Shown piece after piece: positions 42,712 to 51,138 of a stretch of DNA of 64,000 nt (position 1 is its first letter; every line of letters begins with the position of its first letter). Position numbers and translations under genes: made by a program. The DNA comes from Anaerobacillus arseniciselenatis (GTDB lineage: Bacteria > Bacillota > Bacilli > Bacillales > Anaerobacillaceae). The notes beneath the pieces are model-generated. The model did not search any database and was not told where the DNA came from. It was given only the letters and a program-made list of their open reading frames with translations. The stretch is from the NCBI RefSeq assembly GCF_001865995.1, contig NZ_MLQQ01000040.1, positions 62,001 to 126,000 of the forward strand, in the 5' to 3' direction.

Positions 42712-43626
42712 CTATTTAATATCTGGATTCATCACTTCAAAGTTTGGAATCACGACTGGTTTCCGTTCGCGCTTCCACCATTGTTTAAACGTATAGCCAA
42801 TGGCAACACCGTAAACCAATTCTTGCGTGACCTTCATAATTGCACCACCAAATTGTTGATCGTGTTGTGGCGATAACGGTGGCAGTGCGTTTTCACCGGA
42901 AAATAATTCATATGGAATGTCTGAACCAGCTGGCAGACAATAACCCATTGCAATTGACCAAGTATTTACATCCGTATACATCGCATATAAAGGGCCACTT
43001 GCAAAAATAACTAAAACACATGCAGGTGTAAATAAAACCCCATTTGCGAACATGTAGCCGATTTTCTTCAATTCTGTAAGTTGTTCTGCCATTTTAGGAA
43101 AAACTGGGATAATATGCCACCACATTAAAAAAGCCGCAAATAACATACCGAGTTGATATATATTGTGCAAACCACTATTTGTCATTAATCGATCAAACGT
43201 AAACGGCAAATGATAAAAAGAAAACATTGCATTAAATAATATTAATCCCATCAACGGTTTCCCTAAAACTTTTAGTGGCAACCTAACAATCGAAAATTTC
43301 CAAAAAGTTTGTAAAAACCAATGCGGAATTCCTAATAAAAGCAATGGGGGAGCAATTAAATAAACGATCGCCATCGAGAACATATGCATACTAATCATTA
43401 AATGTCCAAGAACATATAGCGGACCGCCAAAACCAAAATAGACGGCTATTAACCCTAAATGAAAATAGACTTTTTTCTTCGTTGGAACTTTTTCGCTATC
43501 TTTAAAATGATATCTAAGAGGGCCTGTAATCGCAAAATATAGGCTACTAAATAATAATAAAACAACGATCAATTCCGGTGTCCATATCGTCCGAAATGTA
43601 AAAGATGAAAAGAATTGCTCAATCAT
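42712..43626 (-). CDS. ctaG: Cytochrome c oxidase assembly factor CtaG (caa3 type)
   Basis: 304-aa membrane protein with about seven helices, opening MIEQFFSSFTFRTIWTPELI. Loop motifs PLRYHFKDSEKVP and GPLYVLGHLMISMHMFSMA match Bacillus CtaG, needed for active caa3 oxidase. ATG at 43624-43626 after GGGAGG; the longer upstream frame has no ribosome site. First gene of a ctaG-sco1-ytkA-like operon. The oxidase genes themselves are outside the window. Confidence 0.88.
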   Translation of the reverse strand: MIEQFFSSFTFRTIWTPELIVVLLLFSSLYFAITGPLRYHFKDSEKVPTKKKVYFHLGLIAVYFGFGGPLYVLGHLMISMHMFSMAIVYLIAPPLLLLGIPHWFLQTFWKFSIVRLPLKVLGKPLMGLILFNAMFSFYHLPFTFDRLMTNSGLHNIYQLGMLFAAFLMWWHIIPVFPKMAEQLTELKKIGYMFANGVLFTPACVLVIFASGPLYAMYTDVNTWSIAMGYCLPAGSDIPYELFSGENALPPLSPQHDQQFGGAIMKVTQELVYGVAIGYTFKQWWKRERKPVVIPNFEVMNPDIK

Positions 43627-43893
43627 AACTAACCTCCCAATAAGAAAAGCGTAAGGCGCCCGCCTATCGGCGAAAACAAAAGCGCAAGCGAAAATTAATG
43701 TAGTCAAAAATTCATCTATATCATTTATAACATGAATACGGTGTTAATAGGTATTATTATGTTTTGGTAATTTGTAGTTTTGAATTTTGAGTTTTGAGTT
43801 TCCTTAGCATTGCTTCGAAGTATCAACCAATAAAATTTAAATTAATAATCAATTTAGACAATTTTTTAATAAAAAGCTAGAATAAAGAAATGC
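43627..43893. repeat. Intergenic repeats upstream of ctaG
   Basis: A bcr-like fragment (AGAAAAGCGTAAGGCGCCC with GCCTATCGGCG) lies at 43641-43692. TTTTGAATTTTGAGTTTTGA at about 43771 matches the short repeats near 34980. No gene seen. Confidence 0.55.
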
Positions 43894-44009
43894 TAATGAA
43901 TTTCTTTATTCATATTATCGCCATTAAGTAACTATAGGTAGTTGCGTTAAGCCTTTCGCAACTACCTATAGTTAGATATGGCTCATTTTAGGTAATTATG
44001 AAATTCATA
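43894..44009. mobile_element. MITE-like palindromic repeat, copy 5
   Basis: TAATGAATTTCTTTATTCAT at left and AATTATGAAATTCAT at right, with internal TATAGGTAGTTGCG / CGCAACTACCTATA. Internal bases differ from other copies but still pair. No clear flanking duplication; ends 31 bp before the HAD gene. Confidence 0.7.
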
Positions 44010-44040
44010 TTTGTAAATATTGTTTTTTTAAGGAGGAATT

Positions 44041-44847
44041 ATGGAACAACATATTATTGCTATCGATTTAGATGGCACGCTGCTCACTGATAGCAAACAA
44101 ATTTCTGAACGAAATAAACAGGCGATACAAAAAGTGCGTGATGCCGGACATATCGTTTGTATTGCAACTGGTCGACCGTACCGAGCAAGCTCACTGTACT
44201 ACCAGGAATTAAATTTAAATACACCGATTGTTAATTTTAACGGCGCTTTTGTTCACCATCCACTTCATAAAGATTTTGGTTATTATCACACGCCACTTGA
44301 GCTTAATACAGCTAAAACAATTATCGAAACTTGCGAAGCCTTTCAAGTAAAAAATATTATGGTTGAAATTGTTGATGATTTTTACTTAAGGTACTATGAC
44401 GAAGTATTGATAGAAACGTTTACGATGGGCGATTCTCCAGTAAAGTTCGGGAATTTACACCATATATTAACTGATCACCCAACCTCTATATTAATTCATC
44501 CTAAAGATGATCATGTTCGAGAGCTAAGGAGTTTACTAAAAGAAGCGCATGCAGAGGTGATTGACCAACGAGTATGGGGTGCTCCTTGGAATGTCATTGA
44601 AATTGTCAAAGCTGGCCTTAATAAAGCAGTAGGTTTAAATAAAATTAGTGAATATTATTCCATTCCTAAAGAGCGAATTATCGCTTTCGGTGATGAAGAT
44701 AACGATCTAGAAATGATTGAATATGCTGGAGTTGGCGTTGCAATGGGAAATGCGATTGATGAATTAAAATCAATTGCCAATAAAACAACATTAACAAACG
44801 AAGATGACGGTATCGCCTCCTTTATTGAAGATTATTTTAATTTGTAA
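44041..44847 (+). CDS. Cof-type HAD-superfamily phosphatase
   Basis: 268 aa. HAD motifs: DLDGTLLTD (nucleophile Asp 9), ATGR near 41, the lysine in KAGLNKAVGL, and FGDEDNDLEMI for Mg binding. The C2B cap places it among Cof/YkrA-type sugar- or nucleotide-phosphate phosphatases; substrate unknown. AAGGAGGAATT precedes the ATG. Followed by two small genes. Confidence 0.9.
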   Translation: MEQHIIAIDLDGTLLTDSKQISERNKQAIQKVRDAGHIVCIATGRPYRASSLYYQELNLNTPIVNFNGAFVHHPLHKDFGYYHTPLELNTAKTIIETCEAFQVKNIMVEIVDDFYLRYYDEVLIETFTMGDSPVKFGNLHHILTDHPTSILIHPKDDHVRELRSLLKEAHAEVIDQRVWGAPWNVIEIVKAGLNKAVGLNKISEYYSIPKERIIAFGDEDNDLEMIEYAGVGVAMGNAIDELKSIANKTTLTNEDDGIASFIEDYFNL

Positions 44848-44983
44848 TACTAAATTCTTCCCTGTTTATTATCCGAATTGTTCGCAGAAAATAAGTTTGT
44901 ACATGTAATACTCGAAGCATCGAATGCTTATTTAATTAGATGTTTCTGTTTACCTCACTCGGATAAAAAAGGAGAGAAGTAAA

Positions 44984-45118
44984 ATGAGCAAAAAATCAAA
45001 ATCAAAACGTTTTGTAAAACAAGGTAAAGATGTAGTTCAACCTAATAATGAGCGCTCCCGTAATGTTAAAACAATGGCTGAAGCCGAAAATCCAAACTTA
45101 AATCAAGGTGATTGCTAA
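44984..45118 (+). CDS. Small basic protein, 44 aa
   Basis: ATG at 44984 after AAAGGAGAG. Product MSKKSKSKRFVKQGKDVVQP...LNQGDC, lysine-rich and probably unstructured, resembling minor small proteins found in sporulating bacilli, though no family is claimed. Its stop overlaps the next ATG (TAATG), so the two are translationally coupled. Confidence 0.7.
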   Translation: MSKKSKSKRFVKQGKDVVQPNNERSRNVKTMAEAENPNLNQGDC

Positions 45119-45351
45119 TGGGAAATCGTTTATTTCAACAAGCGAGAAATGCAGTTGAGCAAGCGGAAATGCAAGTACAAAGTGCAACAACACCTGAACA
45201 ACTCGCTCTTGCCCAAGAAGAAATATTAAAAGCAAAAAATAATCTTTCATCGGCCTTTGCTCAATCAACAACCGCTGAAAAGAGGCAATTAGCTGAGCTA
45301 CAAAATAACATAGAAAATCTCGAACAAACTTTACCTGAAGAAATGAGTTAA
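45118..45351 (+). CDS. DUF3813-type small protein
   Basis: 77 aa, MGNRLFQQARNAVEQAEMQV..., an entirely helical Ala/Gln/Glu-rich protein with SSAFAQSTTAEKRQLAELQ, fitting the DUF3813 family of bacilli. ATG at 45118 after AAGGTG, overlapping the previous stop. Function unknown. Confidence 0.75.
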   Translation: MGNRLFQQARNAVEQAEMQVQSATTPEQLALAQEEILKAKNNLSSAFAQSTTAEKRQLAELQNNIENLEQTLPEEMS

Positions 45352-45383
45352 ATTTTAAAGAGCATTTACACTTTTTAACTGTC

Positions 45384-45427
45384 TTGAGGATCAATGAACT
45401 TTTAGCATCATAGTCATTGATCCTCAA
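45384..45427. terminator. Strong inverted repeat after the DUF3813 gene
   Basis: TTGAGGATCAATGA pairs perfectly with TCATTGATCCTCAA; there is no long T-run, so termination is likely but not certain. The following 45430-45640 is AT-rich with TACAATTCAAAATTTAAAAT and its inverted counterpart, and no gene. Confidence 0.6.
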
Positions 45428-45682
45428 ACAGCAAATATAGTATTTGTAACAGTCAAGGAGACAATTTACAATTCAAAATTTAAAATTATATGTAGGTTTA
45501 GCTACGAAGCTTCACCCTCACAATTGTAAATTTTTAATTTTACATTTTAAATTAAACGAGTTTTACCTCCACCTGTCCCACAAAGAAACTTATTCCCTAA
45601 TTATTCAATAATATCGTCGTTAATTTAAAGGATTTTTGTTACAATTAACGAATATGTTGTATTGAGGATAGGAGGGGTCATT

Positions 45683-46138
45683 TTGAATGTCTTTTTAGTT
45701 GAAAATAATGCCAGTGAAAATTTAAGAGAAAACATTGCTGACCTCATGATGGGACAAATGGAGCAGATCGGTGATAGTGATTCATATACAAAGCTTAAAG
45801 TTTCGATTGATTTAGCATTAGAGGAAGGGTCGACCGCTAGAATTTTTGCTGTAGAAGAAAACGAACGGATTATTGGCCTTGCTTTCTTTAACTTAGCACT
45901 AAGTTTAGAAAAAGGGGGCCATTATATATGGTTAAACGAACTATACGTTCATAAAGAATACCGTCAAAAAGGTATTGCTAAAAAGTTATTATTACATATA
46001 ATTTTTTGGGCTGAACAAAATGATTTAAAGGCGATCGAACTAGAAACAGGAGTAAACAATATTGCTACAAAGAAGCTTTACAATTCATTTGGATTTTATG
46101 ATATAGTTTCTAAAAGATATGGATTAGATGTTTTTTGA
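45683..46138 (+). CDS. GNAT-family N-acetyltransferase
   Basis: 151 aa. Acetyl-CoA-binding block LNELYVHKEYRQKGIAKKLL (V-x-x-x-x-R-x-x-G-I-A) and the C-terminal GVNNIATKKLYNSFGFYD. TTG at 45683 was chosen, six nt after GGAGGG; the upstream TTG overlaps no useful site. Substrate unknown. Confidence 0.9.
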   Translation: MNVFLVENNASENLRENIADLMMGQMEQIGDSDSYTKLKVSIDLALEEGSTARIFAVEENERIIGLAFFNLALSLEKGGHYIWLNELYVHKEYRQKGIAKKLLLHIIFWAEQNDLKAIELETGVNNIATKKLYNSFGFYDIVSKRYGLDVF

Positions 46139-46144
46139 GATCAT

Positions 46145-46212
46145 TCTTGGCAAATGATTCCCTCTCTTCGGGCGACAAGCTCCGTTAGGTAATCATTTGC
46201 CACTTTTGATTC
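46145..46212. repeat. Covarying palindrome family, short copy
   Basis: GGCAAATGATT pairs with AATCATTTGCC, with CCCTCTCTTCGGG between. A related incomplete repeat continues to 46262 (CACATGACTGCCCC, AAAGTCATTTGTC). Confidence 0.55.
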
Positions 46213-46383
46213 CCTTCCTTCACATGACTGCCCCGTTTCGAAAGTCATTTGTCCCTTTTGAGACAACCTCTTTTTTACAGTTATATTTCATTTACTTTTA
46301 TATATTTTTTACTTCTTTTCAAACTGTCCACTTCATACTTATATAGAAATAGCTTTAGATTTTCTTTAGTAAGGAGTGTTAAG

Positions 46384-46983
46384 ATGGTTCCACATTTTTT
46401 CGAAGCAGAATTTCATGATTTCCAAGTAGAACTATCCAAGCAATCGCTTCAGCAATTCATTAATAAGATGATGGAATACCAATGCTCACTTTATTGGCGT
46501 TATAACGATGAAATCATATATTTAATTATAGATACAAATCACTCCATTCATGAAATTCCCTTCAAAAAAAACGGTAACAAACTAACGATTAACGTCGACT
46601 GCTTAAAAGTGAGTGAAGAATTAGTTGCCAAAGCTCTTGAATTAATCATGACAGAATATAGTGGCAGCGGTTTTATTAAAACGTACACAGAAGGACCACA
46701 GTATATTACATTTTTTAAAGAGGGTGTTATTCAATCTATTACTGAAATTGATGGAGGTGAAAAAATCGTTATGAATCAATACGGTGCAATTATTGAATAT
46801 CGAGATTTTGACCACGACCTTGATCCAGACACGATTATTAATATTATTGGTATGGAAATTGACTATACGTTAATGGAGCTTTACGAATCTCTCCAGGCCG
46901 AAGATAAAAAGTCCATCAATGATCAAAAACTAAAACTTAGACGGCTATTAAAAAGAAAAAAAGAGATCCAACAGTTATTGTAA
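46384..46983 (+). CDS. Uncharacterised protein, 199 aa
   Basis: ATG at 46384 after AAGGAG; the longer upstream frame begins in repeat DNA and was rejected. Product MVPHFFEAEFHDFQVELSKQ... is soluble, alternates strands and helices, and ends with a basic helix KLKLRRLLKRKKEIQQLL. No family, signal peptide or metal motif recognised. Monocistronic, followed by a terminator at 47139. Confidence 0.75.
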   Translation: MVPHFFEAEFHDFQVELSKQSLQQFINKMMEYQCSLYWRYNDEIIYLIIDTNHSIHEIPFKKNGNKLTINVDCLKVSEELVAKALELIMTEYSGSGFIKTYTEGPQYITFFKEGVIQSITEIDGGEKIVMNQYGAIIEYRDFDHDLDPDTIINIIGMEIDYTLMELYESLQAEDKKSINDQKLKLRRLLKRKKEIQQLL

Positions 46984-47138
46984 AAATGCCAAGCTAATCG
47001 TTAATAAAGGGTCGGAAGTCCATCACAAGCCCAGCAAAAATTTAGACAGAAAAAAAGAGATTTATTCAATGACTCATGAATAAACCTCCAAAAAATAAAA
47101 ATTGAAAAACCACTTTTGATTATACTATAAAAACGAGT

Positions 47139-47175
47139 AAAAGTTAGCTGTGTATTATTACCAGCTAACTTTTTT
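47139..47175 (+). terminator. Rho-independent terminator
   Basis: AAAAGTTAGCTG pairs with CAGCTAACTTTT plus a T-run, about 155 bp after the 46384 gene. Between 47205 and 47335 lies a reversed half copy of the TTTTCATAC family with GTTGGTTAGTAGCTAGCTAG. Confidence 0.8.
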
Positions 47176-47377
47176 GTAGTACTTTAGTGAACGAGCGTTT
47201 GTATAAAAGTTGATTTGTTGGTTAGTAGCTAGCTAGTTGGTTAGGACCCTCGCCAGACTTTCCTTGTTGAATGTTAGATGGTGGCGACAAGCATGCCACC
47301 ATGAAAGCTTTGTATGAAATTATCCTTTTTAGTTAATAACATGTAAAGAAACTAACTAACATTGAGGAGGAATTTCA

Positions 47378-47749
47378 TTGGTTGATCTTAATTGGATGAT
47401 GTTTATCATGATTATTTTAGCAAGCTATCGTTTCACTCATTTAATTGTTTTTGATAAGATTACTGAATTTATTCGAAAACCGTTTTTAAAACAAAAAACA
47501 ATTTCCGATCACGGACACGAGAAAACAAAAAAGGTTCCTGATTCAAAACTCGGCTATTTATTAAATTGTTATTGGTGTGCTGGTGTTTGGAGTGCCATTA
47601 TTTTCGGGTTAGGTTATATACTTTACCCAACAATCTTTATACCTGCTATTTTTATTTTTGCCATTGCTGGAGGACAAACAATCCTCGAAACATTTGTTGG
47701 TGTCGGTACAAAAGCTATTCAAGCTTTAAATAAACATTCTGAAAATTAA
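47378..47749 (+). CDS. DUF1360 membrane protein
   Basis: 123 aa; two to three hydrophobic segments and the family pattern ASYRFTHLIVFDKITEFIRKP and LLNCYWCAGVWSA. TTG start after GAGGAGGAA. In bacilli related proteins are linked to sporulation, but function here is unknown. Its stop overlaps by 4 bp the stop of the convergent gene at 47746. Confidence 0.75.
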   Translation: MVDLNWMMFIMIILASYRFTHLIVFDKITEFIRKPFLKQKTISDHGHEKTKKVPDSKLGYLLNCYWCAGVWSAIIFGLGYILYPTIFIPAIFIFAIAGGQTILETFVGVGTKAIQALNKHSEN

Positions 47750-47940
47750 TCAGTAAATCTTTTTAATTCATCCATTAATTGCCGCGAACGTTTCGCATTG
47801 CCTTCTGCAAATTCCCTAAGGCGAAGCTTTAATTCTTCACTTTCATGGACTCGTTCTGCGGCAATTAAATACGTGCGCATCATTTCTTCTTCATTATTTA
47901 ATGCATCTTGTAAAGTTTGTTGGATGTCATTATGATTCAT
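47746..47940 (-). CDS. Small helical protein, 64 aa
   Basis: ATG at 47938-47940 after GAGGTG. Product MNHNDIQQTLQDALNNEEEM... is a helix pair with Glu/His positions (NNEEEMMRTYLIAAERVHES) reminiscent of ferritin-like helices, but too short to assign. Function unknown. Confidence 0.65.
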   Translation of the reverse strand: MNHNDIQQTLQDALNNEEEMMRTYLIAAERVHESEELKLRLREFAEGNAKRSRQLMDELKRFTD

Positions 47941-47999
47941 CTTAATCACCTCAAGTTTAGAATCCCCAATATATATAAATCCATACAAACCACCACCAT

Positions 48000-48105
48000 C
48001 TCAGATGAAAAAAGCGGATGATTTCCTTCACTTCACCGTGATCTTCCACTAAATCTCAGAAGTTCGTTCGCGAAAAATCATCCTCCTTTGTTCATACAAA
48101 ACCGT
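48000..48105. repeat. Covarying palindrome family, copy 5
   Basis: GCGGATGATTT pairs with AAATCATCCTCC, with TCTCAGAAGTTCGTTCG in the loop, followed by TTCATACAAAACCGTCATGACG. Confidence 0.65.
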
Positions 48106-48340
48106 CATGACGATTAATCGTCACCATCTAACACGAAAAAATCCGGTCGATTTCCCTCACTTCGCTGTAAATCCGTTCCGGCTTTAGAGGCTTGTTCGGA
48201 AAAGTCGACCGTCATTTTATTTACATACAAAACGTGCATGACAGCATATCCGTCACCTTCTAAAATGTAAAGATCTATGGTTTTGCCTTTCCAACAAACC
48301 AACAAACCAACAAACCAACAAACCAACTTTTCAAAAAAAA
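48105..48340. repeat. Covarying palindrome family, copy 6, plus CCAACAAA microsatellite
   Basis: CCGGTCGATTTCC pairs with GGAAAAGTCGACCG. A half unit follows (TACAAAACGTGCATGACAG, CCGTCACCTTCTAAAATG). At 48293-48328 the octamer CCAACAAA is repeated about four times in tandem. Confidence 0.65.
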
Positions 48341-48350
48341 TTACTTAGGT

Positions 48351-48366
48351 TGTGATGATTATCACC
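48351..48366 (+). promoter_or_regulatory. Fnr box upstream of the hemerythrin-like gene
   Basis: TGTGATGATTATCACC matches 9 of 10 positions. TACACT at 48388-48393 is a weak -10 but at the spacing that puts the box centre at -41.5 (start near 48400). Confidence 0.65.
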
Positions 48367-48442
48367 TCATTAAACTTGTTTATTATGTACACTTACCTTA
48401 TAGAATTTATAAATTACTTGTAATTACAAGGAGGAAATAAAC

Positions 48443-49000
48443 ATGAATCATAACTCACCTTGCTTTGGAGGGTTTGGAGACCCAAATGAAATCAACTATT
48501 GTGCACCATTAAAGCAACTAATCGATGAACATCCATCACTTCTTGCAAAAATGGCAGAGTTTAACCAAATGGTACAAGCGTTTGAAGCTGATGACACAAT
48601 TACAGATTGGAATAATGCGATTGACCAACTTCACGAAAAATTATCAATTTTTATTGCCGAACTAGAACCTCATTCAGATCGTGAAGAAGATGTACTTTTT
48701 GAGATGATGGTTAAATACATTGGCCGTGAAGGTGGCCCTATTGCAGTAATGGAGTACGAACATAACACTGCAAAACTTAATCTAAAGGAATTTATGGATA
48801 AAGTAGCTTTCATAAAAGAAAACGAAAAAACAATTACAAAAGAAGAAGCATTTGACTTGTTCCGTCATTTAAAAATTGTTTATTTAACGTTAACTGACCA
48901 TTTTATGAAAGAAGAAAATATTCTTTTTCCGATGGCAGAGAAAACTTTGTCAGATGAGGAAAAAGAGGAATTAGCGATTCAATTTAAAAAAATTGCATAA
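48443..49000 (+). CDS. Hemerythrin HHE-domain protein
   Basis: 185-aa soluble four-helix protein with diiron-type ligands spread as QLIDEHPSL, EPHSDREEDVLF, VMEYEHNTA and LTDHFMKEENILF, the HHE/hemerythrin arrangement. Family members bind O2 or NO or help repair iron-sulfur clusters. AAGGAGG precedes the ATG. The upstream Fnr box links it to nitrate respiration, where NO defence or iron-sulfur repair would make sense; that role is inferred. Confidence 0.85.
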   Translation: MNHNSPCFGGFGDPNEINYCAPLKQLIDEHPSLLAKMAEFNQMVQAFEADDTITDWNNAIDQLHEKLSIFIAELEPHSDREEDVLFEMMVKYIGREGGPIAVMEYEHNTAKLNLKEFMDKVAFIKENEKTITKEEAFDLFRHLKIVYLTLTDHFMKEENILFPMAEKTLSDEEKEELAIQFKKIA

Positions 49001-49017
49001 ATAATGAATATCGTCTC

Positions 49018-49330
49018 CATCTAAACATGTAAAAGGCGTGTGATTTCCATCTCTTCGTTGCTTATTTCTTGACCAAATAAGAAGGCTCGCTCAGGAAATC
49101 ACACGCCTTTTTTCATACAAAGTCTCATGACGATTTATCGTCACTATCTAATATGAAAAAATTCCGGTCGATTTCCCTCACTTCGCTGTAAACTCGTACC
49201 GACTTTAGAGGCTTGTTCGGAAAAGTCGACCGTCATTTATTTTCATACAAAACCAGCATGACGATTTATCGTCACTCCAACATGTAAAAATCAAGTGTAT
49301 TCCATTCAAACTTACCAACAAACCAGCTGT
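49018..49330. repeat. Covarying palindrome family, copies 7 and 8
   Basis: GGCGTGTGATTTCC pairs perfectly with GGAAATCACACGCC (49034-49106). A second unit has CCGGTCGATTTCC with GGAAAAGTCGACCG (49169-49232). Ends with TACCAACAAACCAGCTGTCC. No gene in the stretch. Confidence 0.7.
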
Positions 49331-49338
49331 CCAACTTT

Positions 49339-49599
49339 TTAATGCAGTAATCTGTTATCTTGATCGTCTCCATTACTGATGTGCCCAATACCTTCCTGAA
49401 ACATTTTCAGACGGAGCTTTTCATATAAATATAAAGCAATCATCTCAAACTTCTCTTCTGCTTTTAAGTCTTGATATAACTTATCCAATTCATGACTTTT
49501 AAACCCGTCTAATATTCCGTAAATAATCACTAGTACATCTTCTTCATCACCTGTTAAATGATCTTTATACAATTCAAAAACATCATCAACCATTTTCAA
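49339..49599 (-). CDS. DUF6154-type small protein
   Basis: 86 aa; TTG at 49597-49599, just after AGAGGTGAG (an ATG two codons later is an alternative). Product MKMVDDVFELYKDHLTGDEE... is helical and acidic and looks like a conserved small Bacillaceae family that I tentatively call DUF6154. Function unknown. Confidence 0.6.
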   Translation of the reverse strand: MKMVDDVFELYKDHLTGDEEDVLVIIYGILDGFKSHELDKLYQDLKAEEKFEMIALYLYEKLRLKMFQEGIGHISNGDDQDNRLLH

Positions 49600-49764
49600 T
49601 ATACTCACCTCTTTCTTTATACATAATAATAATTTGTCGATAAACATCACTATCTATTATAGAAAAATCGAGCTCCTACCTTTCAAAATAACCAAATAAC
49701 CAACAAACCAACTATCTAGCCTTTACATACATAAGCCTATGGGAGTAAAATATTATTTATTTAC

Positions 49765-49888
49765 TATAATGAATTTCATAATTCATTATTTCCGCCACTA
49801 GGATCAATATATAATTGCGTCAAAATCATTCGCAAACTATATATTGCGTGATGTGGCTCATTTTTGGTAATTATGAAATTCACTCACT
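49765..49888. mobile_element. MITE-like palindromic repeat, copy 6
   Basis: TAATGAATTTCATAATTCAT at left, AATTATGAAATTCACTC at right, flanked by ACTA on both sides. It ends 25 bp before the azlC start, so it lies in the leader or promoter of azlCD. Confidence 0.8.
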
Positions 49889-49912
49889 AAAATGGTTAAA
49901 GGGGACGAAAGC

Positions 49913-50653
49913 ATGTTTTTCTCCGGCTCGGTACAGGAAAAGAAATCAGATTATCTAAAAGGACTTTTAGCAGGTGTTAGTATCGCAATCGGTTATTTGC
50001 CTGTTGCTTTAACTTACGGCTTTATTGCTGAAACAACTGGCCTCACATTACTTGAGACGATCGCAATGAGTGCCTTCGTTTTTGCAGGCGCTGCTCAATA
50101 TATGTCATTAAGTTTAATTGCTGTTGGAACAGGAGCATTTGAAATTATTTTTACTACGTTCATTATTAATATACGTCATTTATTAATGAGCACTGCAATC
50201 AGTGAAAAAGCTGTTAAAGACCATCCAATCATAAAGGGGCTATATGCTTTCGGAATGACCGACGAAGTATTTGCCGTTTCCTCAACAAAAGAAGGAAAGC
50301 TGACAAGTTCATATATTTTAGGGGTTGCTTCAATTGCATATTCAAGTTGGGTGATTAATTCCGGCATCGGTTATGCGATAGGTACTTCGTTACCGGCGAC
50401 ATTGCAACAAAGCATGTCGATTGCCTTATATGCATTATTCATCGCTTTATTAATACCGTCGTTAAAAAAACATCGAAAAATTGTTTGGCTCGCCGTTTTC
50501 GCAGCGATGTTAAATTCAGTCTTAACCTTATTCATTGCTACTGGCTGGGCAATTATTATTGCCACGTTAGTGTCAGCCATTGTGATTGAAATCATTTACT
50601 CAAAAAAACAAAATTTTTATGAACAGTCAGATCACAAGAGTAAAGGAGCGTAA
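49913..50653 (+). CDS. azlC: AzlC-family branched-chain amino-acid exporter subunit
   Basis: 246 aa with about six to seven helices. Family motifs LLAGVSIAIGYLPVALTYGF, FVFAGAAQYMSLSL and INIRHLLMSTAISE. ATG at 49913 after AAAGGGG. AzlC and AzlD together export branched-chain amino acids or analogues. A MITE sits immediately upstream, so its expression signals may be altered. Confidence 0.9.
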   Translation: MFFSGSVQEKKSDYLKGLLAGVSIAIGYLPVALTYGFIAETTGLTLLETIAMSAFVFAGAAQYMSLSLIAVGTGAFEIIFTTFIINIRHLLMSTAISEKAVKDHPIIKGLYAFGMTDEVFAVSSTKEGKLTSSYILGVASIAYSSWVINSGIGYAIGTSLPATLQQSMSIALYALFIALLIPSLKKHRKIVWLAVFAAMLNSVLTLFIATGWAIIIATLVSAIVIEIIYSKKQNFYEQSDHKSKGA

Positions 50654-50659
50654 TTGCTA

Positions 50660-50965
50660 ATGTCTCAAACAATGCTTATCATCATCTTAGGGATGGCCAT
50701 CGTTACATATATCCCACGAGTTTTACCTCTTGTAGCAATGAATGGAAAGGAATTACCGCCAAAGGTAAAAGCCGTCCTGCAAAATGTCCCTTACGCAGCA
50801 TTAGGAGCGCTCATTTTTCCAGGGATTCTTTTTATTCAAGATGATATTTGGTTCGGTATTATCGGTGGCACCACAGCAATAGTAATCGCTCTTTTAGGAG
50901 CTAACTTAATCATCGTTGTTATAAGTGCCATTACAGTATTATCACTGTATTCAGTATTTTTTTAA
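50660..50965 (+). CDS. azlD: AzlD-family small membrane subunit
   Basis: 101 aa, three to four helices with MAIVTYIPRVLPLVAMNG typical of AzlD, the partner of AzlC. ATG at 50660; the TTG at 50654 is closer to AAAGGAG and could be the true start. Seven bases from the azlC stop, so one operon. A hairpin TAGCCAAGC / GCTTGGCTA at 51013-51034 follows. Confidence 0.88.
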   Translation: MSQTMLIIILGMAIVTYIPRVLPLVAMNGKELPPKVKAVLQNVPYAALGALIFPGILFIQDDIWFGIIGGTTAIVIALLGANLIIVVISAITVLSLYSVFF

Positions 50966-51138
50966 CTCATTTATAAAAGGCTTTTCGACAGATTTCTTGC
51001 CTTTTTTAGTCGTAGCCAAGCATTCGCTTGGCTATACTCTATCCATAAAAAAATGATTTAAAGTTTCATACCGATTTGTTTTATGACGGTGTTTCGTACT
51101 ACAATAGAAGGATACATTGAAATTATAAGTGGTGACAT

